A stretch of 64,000 nt of DNA from Lutibacter agarilyticus (GTDB taxonomy: Bacteria > Bacteroidota > Bacteroidia > Flavobacteriales > Flavobacteriaceae). A program made the position numbers and the translations under genes. The stretch is taken from assembly GCF_900188235.1 (NCBI RefSeq), contig NZ_FZNT01000003.1, forward strand, positions 62,001 to 126,000, in the 5' to 3' direction. Of this stretch, positions 36,229 to 45,879 are shown one piece after another. Position 1 is the first letter of the stretch, and each line of letters begins with the position of its first letter. The notes beneath the pieces were generated by a model that saw only the letters and a list, made by a program, of their open reading frames with translations, was not told the DNA's origin and ran no database searches.

Positions 36229-39200
36229 TTAATTCAATTTTAACAACGTTATTTTGCTGTTTTTATTTAACACCAGCAAGTGAGGGCTTTCCTGAATTTC
36301 AATTTTTTTAATACAGCGCGCTTCTTTTTCACTAAAATAACTTAGATCATTCAAAAAATGTAAATCACTCGGTTTATTTAAAACTATAACTCCCTTTGAA
36401 GCATCATATCTTATCGTTTCAACTTCTGCCTCATAAAGATTCCCAACTGAAAAAATATCTAAAAAACCATCATTATTAATATCTAAAACCTCTGAACTTA
36501 ACAATGGTCCGAATTGAGATTGCACAGGTAATTTTTGAATTTCAAATTGACCATTTCCAAGATTTTTCAAAATAAACGATTCAAATGTATGCGCCATATA
36601 GTGTGTTGCATTTTTTAATTTATCTTCACCATAAATGGCAGGCAATGTTAATGAAGCAAATTCTTTAAACGATTTAACTTTATTATTTAAACTTGGGACT
36701 TGCTGGGAAGAACATTCTTTTCCTCTTACCGGCAATAAATCTCCTGTTTTTGACACTTTACTTAATACAACATCAAATGTTTTATTTTCATCTAAATAAT
36801 CGGCATAAACATGTAAAGGTTTTTCTTTACTGGGGTGAAATTTATTATTTAGACCCCAATTTCCAATCACGTAATCTTTAAAACCATCATTATTAATATC
36901 TGTCTCTGTAATACTTTGATACCATCCATTTTTATGCTTTAAAGCTGAAATTTCTTTGCTAACAAATTCACCATTTATATTTTCATAAAAAACAACAGAC
37001 ATCCATTCCCCAACGATAATCAAATCTGCATCACCATCATTATCAAAATCCGAAAAAATAGCATCATTCACCATTTTAACATCTTCTAAATTTTTTATTT
37101 TTTCAGCAGTGACTTCATTAAAAACACCTTTATTATTTTGAAGTAAATAAGGCTTTTCAGACAAAGGATACTTTCCATGAGTAACTCTTGAACCTATAAA
37201 TAAATCTATATCTCCATCATTGTCAAAATCGGCTTTTGCAATACCTTTAGAGTTGATTTTTATTTCGGGTAGTATATTTGTCGATTTTGAAAACTTACCA
37301 TACCCATCATTTAAATACAACCTGTCTTGCAATAAGGTATTTCCTGCTTTAATTTCATAACCACCTGAAGCAACATACAAATCTAAATCACCATCATTAT
37401 CAACATCTAAAAACTCCGCATCTACATCTTCATAAACTTTTTCTTTTTCAAACAATAAGATATTCGAATTTGTAAACGAGCCATCATTCTTCTGAATGTA
37501 TAAAGCGGCTCTTTCTCCTTTTGCATTTCCTACAAAAAAATCATCTAAACCATCGTTGTTTACATCGGCTACTTTTAAAGCTGCGCCCATTTCAGATTGT
37601 TTCTGTGGCAACAACAATTGCAAATCAAAATCATTAAATATATTTTCTTTTTGACGGTAATTGATTCCCAAGGTTTCGGGATTCACATTTTCAAAAAATG
37701 GTTTTTCAATATTCTTAATTTTTAACGATTTATAAGCGTTTTTATAATTAATGGTTATTGAATTATTTACTGTAACATTTGTAATTACTTCCTTTGAGTC
37801 GTTTGGCCAAACAACTAACAAACTATCAATTTCAGTTTCTTTACCAAGACCAAAAATAATTTTATTCGTTACAGATGATTGATATCCTCTACTTACAAAT
37901 ACTTCTTTTACTTGCTTTAAGTTTTTTGAAAATAACTCAACTCTTGCTCCAACACCTTTTAAATTGTTTTTAGGACCATTTAAATTTATAGCAACATAAT
38001 TATGAATGGTATTGTTTTTATAGACCTGAGCTTTTTCGGACTGATTATTCAACACTAAATCTAAATCACCATCATTATCTAAATCGGCATAAACTGCACC
38101 ATTAGAATTTACAGCAGCATCTAATCCCCATTTTTTTGTAGCATTCGTAAAAGTTAAATCATGAGAGTTTTTGAAAGCATAATTACTTAGCTTACTTGAA
38201 GGCATCATACCAATAGCCTCATTTAAAGTTACCTTCTTACGATTTTGAATATTAGATTTCATTTGATTTCTAAAATCTTGATTGGATAAATCGTGTTCTA
38301 TTCCATTTGTAACAAACAAATCATTAAAACCATCATTATCAAAATCAGCAATTAAAGGAGCCCAACTCCAATCAGTTTTAGCAATACCTGCTAACTGGCC
38401 AATTTCACTAAAACTTCCATCACCGTTATTTAACTGCAACATATTTGACATGTATTGATAATGATAATCAGCATTTACCATTGCCCAAAAATTATCAGTA
38501 CTCATTGTTGCCATATTCTCTTTCCCTCTAATATGGTCTTCAGCCATCATATCTAACACAATTAAATCTGGCTTCAAATCATTATTAATATCGGCAAAAT
38601 CAGACCCCATACTATTGTAGGAAATATGTTTAAAATAAGTTGTTATTTCATTCTTAAAAGTACCATCTCCATTATTTATGTATAAAAAATCTGGTTCTAA
38701 AAAATCATTGGCAACATAAATATCTGGCAAATTATCATTATTAAAATCTCCTATTGAAGCACTTAAACCCCAAGCTTTATTTGCTATTCCTGCTTCATTT
38801 GTAATATTTGCAAACTTTCCTTCATCATTTCTAAACAATTGATCAGAACTATACGGCTGTATATTATTTTGAATTTGAGTATCAATAATTGTATTGTTTT
38901 GAAAATCTCCCCTATGATTCACCAAATACATATCTAAATCATTGTCTTTATCAAAATCAAAAAAATAGGCCTGTACAGAAAATCCAAAGTGATCTAAACC
39001 ATAAGTGGCGGCACTTTCTTTAAAAGTATTGTTTTGCTGATTTATAAACAATTTGTTTTTGCGTAATTCATGGTTTTGTAAAGAACCTGATTTACACACA
39101 TAAATATCTAAATAACCATCATTATTAATGTCAACCATAGTAACTCCGGTTGACCATCCTTTAGCGTCACTAGTTGCAGATTTTTCGGTAATATCTTGAA

Positions 39201-39528
39201 ATTCAAAATTACCTTTATTTAAATATAACTTATTAGATTCTTGGTTAGACGTAAAATACAAATCGTCTAAACCATCATTATTAATATCTCCAACAGCAAC
39301 ACCTCCGCCATTGTATATATATGAGTAATTAATAAAATTGAAACGTAAATTCTCTTCAACCTTATTTACAAAATGAATATTTGATTTTGAATCATCAACT
39401 AAAGAAAAAAGTGTGTTTATTTCAGTTGAAATGGGTTTTTTAGAAGTTTGGTTACAAGTAATTAAGCCGTGCATTAACAACAAAACACCAACTATTTTAA
39501 TCGTTTTTTTTGCCAATGTAGTTTTCAT
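36229..39528 (-). CDS. Large FG-GAP/VCBS-repeat lipoprotein with ASPIC/UnbV domain
   Basis: This 1099-residue protein has an N-terminal lipoprotein signal (TCNQTSKK, cysteine at about 26) and at least a dozen calcium-type FG-GAP/VCBS units of the form D-x-N-x-D-G-x-x-D (for example DINNDGLDDLYF, DFDNDGDADLII). An ASPIC/UnbV domain (about 520-595, GVGARVELFSKN) sits between two repeat blocks. The arrangement predicts two beta-propellers joined by ASPIC, as in CRTAC1-like proteins. It is most likely surface exposed and may bind glycan or protein. It is last after the kinase gene (35-base gap). Function is unknown, and its link to amino sugars rests on location alone. Confidence 0.85.
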   Translation of the reverse strand: MKTTLAKKTIKIVGVLLLMHGLITCNQTSKKPISTEINTLFSLVDDSKSNIHFVNKVEENLRFNFINYSYIYNGGGVAVGDINNDGLDDLYFTSNQESNKLYLNKGNFEFQDITEKSATSDAKGWSTGVTMVDINNDGYLDIYVCKSGSLQNHELRKNKLFINQQNNTFKESAATYGLDHFGFSVQAYFFDFDKDNDLDMYLVNHRGDFQNNTIIDTQIQNNIQPYSSDQLFRNDEGKFANITNEAGIANKAWGLSASIGDFNNDNLPDIYVANDFLEPDFLYINNGDGTFKNEITTYFKHISYNSMGSDFADINNDLKPDLIVLDMMAEDHIRGKENMATMSTDNFWAMVNADYHYQYMSNMLQLNNGDGSFSEIGQLAGIAKTDWSWAPLIADFDNDGFNDLFVTNGIEHDLSNQDFRNQMKSNIQNRKKVTLNEAIGMMPSSKLSNYAFKNSHDLTFTNATKKWGLDAAVNSNGAVYADLDNDGDLDLVLNNQSEKAQVYKNNTIHNYVAINLNGPKNNLKGVGARVELFSKNLKQVKEVFVSRGYQSSVTNKIIFGLGKETEIDSLLVVWPNDSKEVITNVTVNNSITINYKNAYKSLKIKNIEKPFFENVNPETLGINYRQKENIFNDFDLQLLLPQKQSEMGAALKVADVNNDGLDDFFVGNAKGERAALYIQKNDGSFTNSNILLFEKEKVYEDVDAEFLDVDNDGDLDLYVASGGYEIKAGNTLLQDRLYLNDGYGKFSKSTNILPEIKINSKGIAKADFDNDGDIDLFIGSRVTHGKYPLSEKPYLLQNNKGVFNEVTAEKIKNLEDVKMVNDAIFSDFDNDGDADLIIVGEWMSVVFYENINGEFVSKEISALKHKNGWYQSITETDINNDGFKDYVIGNWGLNNKFHPSKEKPLHVYADYLDENKTFDVVLSKVSKTGDLLPVRGKECSSQQVPSLNNKVKSFKEFASLTLPAIYGEDKLKNATHYMAHTFESFILKNLGNGQFEIQKLPVQSQFGPLLSSEVLDINNDGFLDIFSVGNLYEAEVETIRYDASKGVIVLNKPSDLHFLNDLSYFSEKEARCIKKIEIQESPHLLVLNKNSKITLLKLN

Positions 39529-39563
39529 AAGAAAATGCTATTAATTATTGATAAAATTTAAGA

Positions 39564-40424
39564 CTAACTATCTAAAAAATTTGCTTCTTTAATTTTATTA
39601 ATTACATTATCAATTGGTCGTTTTACAAATCTTGAAGCTTTTATTCCTCGTTCTTTTAGTGCTGAAATTAAAAAATCTTGTCCGTAAAAAGCTACAGAAC
39701 CCACAAAATATAATGGTACCGATTTTAATTCTTCTTTAAACTGTAAAATATTATTATCAATAAATTTTGCAAAACCTTCACCAATTATTCTTTTAATTAG
39801 AGGATGCGCTTTATGCTGAAATAGAAAAACTGCATATTCAGCTAAATATTGATTTGGGGTTGAATTTTGGTATAACTTTTCAATCACTTCATTTTCATCT
39901 AGCGAGAATTCCTGTTCAAAAGCAACTTTTAAATCTTCAGGCATTTGATTGTAATAATAGCTTTTTAGTAATTCTTTACCAAAATAGTTTCCGCTACCTT
40001 CATCCATTAATAAATAGCCCATTGCAGGTACTTTTAATTGAATATTTTCACCATCGTAAAAACAACAATTTGAACCTGTTCCTAAAATACATACAACTGC
40101 TGGATCATTTGTAGTTGCCCATACTGCCGCCATAGTATCTTCCTTTACTATAGATTTTGATTGAGGAAAAACGGTATGAAATAAATTTTCAAGTAGTGTA
40201 ATGCTTTGTAAATTATTACAACCTGCTCCAAAAAAATAAATTGTTTTTATGTCGTTTTTGAATTGCAATAATTCAGCACTATTTAAAATAATTCCTGCTA
40301 AATCTTCCTTTTTTAATATGGCTGGATTTAATCCTTTTGTTCTAATTTTAATTGGCTCCTGATCTTTGTTTTTAAACAATACCCAGTCGCATTTTGTAGA
40401 ACCACTGTCTGCAATTAATAACAT
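39564..40424 (-). CDS. BadF/BadG-type amino-sugar kinase (probable N-acetylglucosamine kinase)
   Basis: This 286-residue ASKHA-fold kinase has the phosphate-1 motif in LIADSGSTKCDWVLF (about 3-17), a second phosphate loop (CILGTGSNCCFYDG) and the MDEGSGNYFGKELL segment typical of BadF/BadG/BcrA-type GlcNAc kinases. It should make GlcNAc-6-phosphate in the cytosol. The flanking GH20 and NagB-like genes support GlcNAc or glucosamine as substrate. The gap of 168 bases from the GH20 gene contains a hairpin, so this gene and the next may be transcribed at a different level. Confidence 0.78.
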   Translation of the reverse strand: MLLIADSGSTKCDWVLFKNKDQEPIKIRTKGLNPAILKKEDLAGIILNSAELLQFKNDIKTIYFFGAGCNNLQSITLLENLFHTVFPQSKSIVKEDTMAAVWATTNDPAVVCILGTGSNCCFYDGENIQLKVPAMGYLLMDEGSGNYFGKELLKSYYYNQMPEDLKVAFEQEFSLDENEVIEKLYQNSTPNQYLAEYAVFLFQHKAHPLIKRIIGEGFAKFIDNNILQFKEELKSVPLYFVGSVAFYGQDFLISALKERGIKASRFVKRPIDNVINKIKEANFLDS

Positions 40425-40545
40425 ATAGTTGAGATATTTTTATTAAAAATTATAGTTTTAAGTTGTTCTTTTTTGAAGAAATTTTGAAGTTGAAAAGGTT
40501 ATTTAAATTTAATGAAGACACCTCAACTTTATTGCTGTATTTTTT

Positions 40546-40571
40546 AAAATGGAAGCTTTTGCTTCCATTTT
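40546..40571 (-). terminator. Hairpin between the GH20 and kinase genes
   Basis: A perfect 11-bp stem (AAAATGGAAGC / GCTTCCATTTT) with a T4 loop lies 22 bases after the GH20 stop. On the minus strand the stem itself ends in four T but the next bases are A, so it is a weak terminator or a processing hairpin. Confidence 0.55.
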
Positions 40572-40592
40572 ATTTTCTATTAATTCAATTAT

Positions 40593-42203
40593 TTACTGTA
40601 CCCAATCAATTAATTTTGAAGGATAATATTTAATGTTCATTTTATTAAAATAGGGTGTTTGATTGGCCAACCTAATTTTATAATTGTCCCAATTTCTATT
40701 TTGCTGTACACTCCAACCTAACTCTGAAACACCAACCAATCTTGGAAATGCTAAATACTCAATATCTTCAATTGTACTAATGGTTTCAGACCATAACGGA
40801 GCTTCAATACCTAAAATATGATCTTTTGAAAGACCTTTAACATACGTTTCAGGAGTCCAATTATAAGCACTATCAACGGGAACAAACGCTGCCCAATTCA
40901 ATCCCAGTTTTGAAATACTATCATATTTCATATCCAAATAAATTTTCTTTGCTGGCGACAAAATAACTTTCATTCCCTTTTCACTAGCCTTTTGAGCGTT
41001 CTCTTCACTCGCCCAAAATTGTGCCACTGAACTTGATTCAATATTTGTGGTGGCAACTTCATCCCAACCAATCAAAATTTTATTGTGCTTATGAATAATT
41101 TTTTCAACGCGCTCAACAAAATATTCATAATCCTTATGCTCCGTTGATAAACTTTCATCACCACCCATATGAATATAAGGACCAGGTGTAAGTTGTACAA
41201 TTTCACCAATCACATCATCAATAAAGCTATAAACTTCCTCGTTTCTAGTATCAAAAGTGCTAAAACCAACTTCTGTTCCTGTATATAAATTTGCAATCCG
41301 CTCTTCAGTTGTACTTTCTGAAGAAAGTTTTTTATTTTTTGTTCCGTTTAATTGTGGATATGCTGTGTAAGCCGCATGTGTGTGGCCTGGCATATCAATT
41401 TCAGGAACTATTGTTATGTAATTTTTAGCTGCATAATCAACAATTTCAGTATATTCATTTTGAGTATAAAAACCACCTTTACCACCTCCTACTTGAGTAT
41501 TTCCTCCTATCTCAGTTAATTTTGGCCAAGACTTAATTTCTATTCTCCAACCTTGATCATCTGATAAATGAAGGTGTAAATAATTCATTTTATAATACGC
41601 TATAGCATCAATGTATTTTTTAATAACTTTAATATCAAAAAAATGTCTTGAAACATCTAACATAGCTCCTCTGTACTCAAAATTTGGTTCGTCTAGTATA
41701 GTACCTGTAGCAACAATCCATTCATTTTCTTCTGAATTAAATGTTGTATAAGGAATTAACTGACGTATGGTTTGAACAGCTCTAAAAGCTCCTTCAGCAG
41801 TTAAGGCGTTCACAATAATTAAATCTTCTGAAATAATTAATTCATACCCTTCTTGATTTGAAAATGAAGCATCTAGAACTTTATTTATAGAAATCACCCC
41901 TTTTTTAGTACTTTCTGAAGTATTTACAGCTAAATTCAACCCTGTTTTATCCTTAATTTTTTCAGCTAATATAAAACCAACATTTTTAAATTCTTCAATA
42001 TTGGAAGTTTGAATGCTAGAATTTTCAGTTAAAACAAAACTTGAATTAGTTGCATTAATTGTTAATGGCTTCGGAATTAAATGTGATGCTGTTAAATCTG
42101 TTTTCGGATAATTCTTAACAGCATCTTGACAAGAACACAATACAATTCCTATCAAAAAAACGCTTAAACTTTTTATAATTCTATTTTTTCTATTTTTATT
42201 CAT
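40593..42203 (-). CDS. GH20 beta-N-acetylhexosaminidase, lipoprotein
   Basis: This 536-residue protein has a lipoprotein signal (VLCSCQDA), an N-terminal GH20b domain (about 40-170) and the GH20 TIM barrel with the catalytic Asp-Glu pair in HMGGDES (D349, E350). EIDMPGH and DDQGWRIEIKSWP are further family markers. It should remove terminal beta-GlcNAc or GalNAc residues from oligosaccharides by substrate-assisted catalysis, in the periplasm or at the outer membrane. The gene follows the nagB fusion by 11 bases and supplies its substrate together with the transporter genes. Confidence 0.95.
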   Translation of the reverse strand: MNKNRKNRIIKSLSVFLIGIVLCSCQDAVKNYPKTDLTASHLIPKPLTINATNSSFVLTENSSIQTSNIEEFKNVGFILAEKIKDKTGLNLAVNTSESTKKGVISINKVLDASFSNQEGYELIISEDLIIVNALTAEGAFRAVQTIRQLIPYTTFNSEENEWIVATGTILDEPNFEYRGAMLDVSRHFFDIKVIKKYIDAIAYYKMNYLHLHLSDDQGWRIEIKSWPKLTEIGGNTQVGGGKGGFYTQNEYTEIVDYAAKNYITIVPEIDMPGHTHAAYTAYPQLNGTKNKKLSSESTTEERIANLYTGTEVGFSTFDTRNEEVYSFIDDVIGEIVQLTPGPYIHMGGDESLSTEHKDYEYFVERVEKIIHKHNKILIGWDEVATTNIESSSVAQFWASEENAQKASEKGMKVILSPAKKIYLDMKYDSISKLGLNWAAFVPVDSAYNWTPETYVKGLSKDHILGIEAPLWSETISTIEDIEYLAFPRLVGVSELGWSVQQNRNWDNYKIRLANQTPYFNKMNIKYYPSKLIDWVQ

Positions 42204-42214
42204 GATACTGAAAT

Positions 42215-44152
42215 TTAATAGTAATATCTTTTAAAAGCCTCTAAGGCAGCATAATCTGCTAAACCTAATTTATGGTATTTAACCGCTGTTTCATTATTTC
42301 TTTCTTCTGCTCGTACCCAAAATTCTCGTGTATCGTTTCCTTGAAACATTACGCCATCTTTTTGTGATTGATGGAAGAAAATTGCTTTTCGTTTTTTCAA
42401 TACTTGATCTGGACTCATAGGAACCGCCATATCAATTTGATGCATGTCCCACTCGTGCCAAGCTCCACGGTACAACCAAACCCAACAGTCATTCATATAA
42501 TCGTTGTGTTTTAATTGCTTTAAGGCTGCAAAAATAGCATCTAAACAAACTTTATGCGTTCCGTGCGGATCGGCTAAATCACCTGCAGCATACACTTGAT
42601 GTGGTTTTATTTCAGCAATTAAATTCGCTACAATTTCAACATCTACAATTCCTAACGGATTTTTCTTTACTCTTCCGGTTTCATAAAAAGGAAGGTTTAA
42701 AAAATGTACATTTTCATCAGGCACACCTACAAAACGAGTTGCCGCTAAGGATTCTCTTTTTCTGATAATTCCTTTTAGTTTTCGTACCTCAATCTCATCT
42801 TCAATATCCCCTACTTTGTTGTCAATTTTTCGGATAATATCATCTACTTTTGGAAACGTTGGGTTGATATCTTTAATTACTTCAGCATATTTTAAAGCCT
42901 CAGCATCTGATACTGCAATATTTCCTGAAGTTTGATAAGCAACGTGTACTTCGTGCCCTTGTTCAACCAAGCGATCAAAAGTTCCTCCCATTGAAATTAC
43001 GTCATCATCAGGGTGTGGACTAAAAATAATGATACGCTTTTTAGCAGGATTTGCACGTTCTGGTCTTGAAGAATCATCAGCATTTGGCTTACCTCCTGGC
43101 CAACCTGTAATTGTGTGCTGAATTTTATTGAAAATTTTAATATTAATATCGTAAGCAGATCCTTCTTGTACTAATAAGCTAGACATTCCGTGATCGTTAT
43201 AATCTTTATCTGTTAACTTCAAAATTGATTTCCCTGTAACTTTACATAACCAAACAATGGCTTTACATGCCAATTCTTCACTCCAAATACATGGCCCAAC
43301 TAACCAAGGTGTATTTAAACGTGTTAAATCTTGTGAAGCCTCTTCATTTAAAATAAAAGTGGTATTTGCGTGTTCTTGTAAATAAGTTGCTGGCACTTCT
43401 GAAGTAATTTCACCTTCAATAGTTTCTTTTACAATAGATGCTTTATTGTGTCCCCAAGCCAATAATACAATCCTTTTAGCTTTTTTAACGGTACCAATTC
43501 CCATGGTAATGGCTTTTTTAGGCACATTATTTATTCCTAAAAATGAAGGTGCTGCATCTTCTCTTGTAATATGATCTAACGTAATGCTTCTGGTTCCTGA
43601 GTTGTAGTGTGAACCCGGTTCATTAAAACCAATATGACCTGTTCTTCCAATTCCCAATAATTGAAAATCTAAACCTCCATATTCTTTAATTTTTAAGTCG
43701 TAATCAATGCAATATTGGTGTAATTCTTCTGCGGAAACAGTTCCTGAAGGAATATGAATATTTTCTGGATTGATATCAATATGATCAAATAAATGCTGAT
43801 GCATAAAGTAATGGTAACTGTGTACACTACTTTTATCCATAGGGTAATATTCATCCAAATTAAAGGTAATTACATTTGAAAAAGTTAAACCTTCTTGTTG
43901 GTGCATTCGAACTAATTCTTCATATACTTTTATTGGAGAAGAACCAGTTGCCAACCCTAAAACACAATGCTTATTTTCAGTTTGTTTTGTTCTAATTAAT
44001 GAAGCTATTTCTTGGGCAACGCAAATGGAACCTTCTTCTGAAGTAGGAAATACAACATTGTGTATTTTTTCGAATCGTGTATCTTCAAATTGTCCGGCTG
44101 GTTTGTGTGCTATGTTTGTTGTTGTCATAGTTGGATTATTCATAATGAGCAT
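42215..44152 (-). CDS. nagB: Glucosamine-6-phosphate deaminase fused to a PIG-L/LmbE deacetylase-like domain
   Basis: This 645-residue protein has two parts. Residues about 25-290 are a NagB domain with the catalytic NLDEYY (D100), GHIGFNEPGS (H173, E178) and the LATGSSPIK phosphate loop. Residues about 370-600 are a PIG-L/LmbE domain with the zinc motif FSPHPDDDV (H380, D383) and DPHGTHK (H533). NagB converts glucosamine-6-phosphate to fructose-6-phosphate and ammonia. PIG-L domains deacetylate GlcNAc-containing substrates. No nagA is nearby, so the fused domain may perform GlcNAc-6-phosphate deacetylation; this is inference. Long NagB proteins of this kind occur in other Bacteroidota. ATGs also lie at residues 4 and 9. 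Confidence 0.9.
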   Translation of the reverse strand: MLIMNNPTMTTTNIAHKPAGQFEDTRFEKIHNVVFPTSEEGSICVAQEIASLIRTKQTENKHCVLGLATGSSPIKVYEELVRMHQQEGLTFSNVITFNLDEYYPMDKSSVHSYHYFMHQHLFDHIDINPENIHIPSGTVSAEELHQYCIDYDLKIKEYGGLDFQLLGIGRTGHIGFNEPGSHYNSGTRSITLDHITREDAAPSFLGINNVPKKAITMGIGTVKKAKRIVLLAWGHNKASIVKETIEGEITSEVPATYLQEHANTTFILNEEASQDLTRLNTPWLVGPCIWSEELACKAIVWLCKVTGKSILKLTDKDYNDHGMSSLLVQEGSAYDINIKIFNKIQHTITGWPGGKPNADDSSRPERANPAKKRIIIFSPHPDDDVISMGGTFDRLVEQGHEVHVAYQTSGNIAVSDAEALKYAEVIKDINPTFPKVDDIIRKIDNKVGDIEDEIEVRKLKGIIRKRESLAATRFVGVPDENVHFLNLPFYETGRVKKNPLGIVDVEIVANLIAEIKPHQVYAAGDLADPHGTHKVCLDAIFAALKQLKHNDYMNDCWVWLYRGAWHEWDMHQIDMAVPMSPDQVLKKRKAIFFHQSQKDGVMFQGNDTREFWVRAEERNNETAVKYHKLGLADYAALEAFKRYYY

Positions 44153-44180
44153 AATAAGTACTACTGTAAATTTATTAATG

Positions 44181-44212
44181 TTTTGACTAAAAAACTTATT
44201 TTTTCGACAAAA
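44181..44212. promoter_or_regulatory. Imperfect inverted repeat upstream of the nagB fusion (candidate operator)
   Basis: The arms 44181-44194 and 44199-44212 (TTTTGaCtAAAAAA type) pair at 12 of 14 positions around a 4-base centre, 29-60 bases before the nagB start. The region is A+T-rich, so this could be chance. Confidence 0.25.
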
Positions 44213-44235
44213 AGCATTTAATCGCCTATATAAAA

Positions 44236-44262
44236 CAAGTGGGAATGGTTAATTCCCACTTG
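44236..44262 (-). terminator. Hairpin between susD and the nagB fusion
   Basis: A perfect 11-bp stem (CAAGTGGGAAT / ATTCCCACTTG) with a 5-base loop is followed on the minus strand by TTTTATA, 36 bases after the susD stop. It likely ends or reduces the abundant susCD transcript before the enzyme genes. Confidence 0.82.
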
Positions 44263-44297
44263 AAAACATTTAATTAAAATTCAAATTACTATATAAT

Positions 44298-45875
44298 TTA
44301 AAAGTTGCTTCCCTCTATGTCCCACCAAAGTCTTGTACCTCCGGTATCTGGGCCATTTAAATATCCTTTTGCAATTTCAACATTGTCTCCATTGGTATTT
44401 AATTCATTTTGAACAAAATTTATTCTTCTAATTTGAACATCGGTATCAATTGTACCTCCACTGTTATTTACAACTACTGGAAAAATTCTTGGATATCCTG
44501 TTCTTCTAAACTCAGACCAAGCTTCTTGACCATCAGGGAACATTGCAATCCACTTTTGAGTAATAATTTGTTCTAACTGCTCTTCATTTGTTCCTGCTGC
44601 ATCATATGCAATTTTCACATCTCCTTGGTAAGCAATATCGTTTACTGCATTTAATGCATCAACAAAATCGTTTGGCGTACTTGTATTATCAGCTAAATAA
44701 ACATCAACACCTCCTACTCCATGTTGTGCAAAAGAAGCTTTCACCCCTTCTTCATAGTTTGCTTGTGCTGTTCCTGAACCGCTCCAACCACGTAAGGCCG
44801 CTTCGGCTCTTAAGAAATAAACTTCAGCAGCAGACATCCATTGTATTGTTTCACCTTCAATTACACTACCAAGTGCAGAATGTGCTCCGTATTGACCTTT
44901 TGCTTCAATTTCAACACCCATTCTTATTCCTTTGTAAGCACCATTTAAAGTAGGATCTTCGGCTGGTTGAAAATAAACTTCTTTTCTTCCATCATCAAAA
45001 CCTTCTAAAATAGATTCCATTTCAGCTCCCATTCTAATATCTCCCCAAGCACCACTTATTACGGTTAAAGGATGTGCAAAACCAGTATTGATATACATAT
45101 CTGTAGCTTCCAATAAACCAGCATCACTTGCCAATGCTTTTTCTCCTTCAGTTTTGGCTAAAGTTGCATCAACATTTACAACACGCATTGCCAATCGTAA
45201 TCTTAACGAATTTGCATATGTACGCCACATTGCAATATCACCACCAAGTGAGGACATATCAAAAGGAATAAATTGTGAATCTCCCTCAAATGCTTTTAAT
45301 GCATCAATTGCAGCTCCTAACTCAACAAAAAATGCGTTGTATGCATCACGTTGAGAATCATACTCGCCCGTAGTTGCAAAATCATCAAATTTAGCATAAC
45401 GAATTGGCCCATAAATATCAGAAACTCTGTGCATAGCACTTACCCTAACAATATTAGACAAATGCACAAACTTTTCACCTGCAGGGTCACCACCTAGTTC
45501 AACTGCATTCTTAATATCTAATGCAAAAGGCATTACACTTCCGTAAGCATCAGCCCAAGGAAAACCGTTCCAACCATCAACTAATGAATAAGTCATGTTG
45601 TTTACATTACCTGCAAACGGAGTTGGAGGTGTCATATATCCTGAATATACATCACCAATTAAGTTTTGTTGTAATTGGAAATTCCACGCAGGAGTTACAT
45701 TAAAAACATTTAAAAACATTGGGGTAAAAGATCCTCCAATATGATTGTTCATTTGTGTTAAACTTTCATTAGATATTCCGTTTGGATCTGTATTAATATC
45801 TTCAAAGTTACTTGTACAATTTGCTAAACTTATAGCAATAAAAGATGCTAGTGTATATTTTATTATTTTATTCAT
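44298..45875 (-). CDS. SusD/RagB-type outer-membrane lipoprotein
   Basis: This 525-residue protein has a lipoprotein signal (SLANCTSNFEDINTDPNG, a very common SusD-like opening) and the helical SusD-like architecture, with YFLRAEAALRGW and QKWIAMFPDGQEAWSEFRRTG near the C-terminus. It forms the lid of the SusC channel and binds the glycan at the cell surface. It starts 4 bases after susC. The neighbours predict GlcNAc-containing oligosaccharides as ligand, but binding residues cannot be read from sequence alone. Confidence 0.94.
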   Translation of the reverse strand: MNKIIKYTLASFIAISLANCTSNFEDINTDPNGISNESLTQMNNHIGGSFTPMFLNVFNVTPAWNFQLQQNLIGDVYSGYMTPPTPFAGNVNNMTYSLVDGWNGFPWADAYGSVMPFALDIKNAVELGGDPAGEKFVHLSNIVRVSAMHRVSDIYGPIRYAKFDDFATTGEYDSQRDAYNAFFVELGAAIDALKAFEGDSQFIPFDMSSLGGDIAMWRTYANSLRLRLAMRVVNVDATLAKTEGEKALASDAGLLEATDMYINTGFAHPLTVISGAWGDIRMGAEMESILEGFDDGRKEVYFQPAEDPTLNGAYKGIRMGVEIEAKGQYGAHSALGSVIEGETIQWMSAAEVYFLRAEAALRGWSGSGTAQANYEEGVKASFAQHGVGGVDVYLADNTSTPNDFVDALNAVNDIAYQGDVKIAYDAAGTNEEQLEQIITQKWIAMFPDGQEAWSEFRRTGYPRIFPVVVNNSGGTIDTDVQIRRINFVQNELNTNGDNVEIAKGYLNGPDTGGTRLWWDIEGSNF

Positions 45876-45879
45876 CTTC

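Noticed and set aside
36229-39528. Periodic repeats in the large lipoprotein gene as a possible CRISPR or tandem DNA repeat
   Set aside because: The periodicity is at protein level (D-x-N-x-D-G units); the DNA copies diverge and spacing varies, as expected for FG-GAP repeats.
44588-44953. A Leu/His-rich 121-codon plus-strand frame inside susD
   Set aside because: The low-complexity Leu/His/Gln composition is what a frame antisense to a susD gene would give; there is no independent support.
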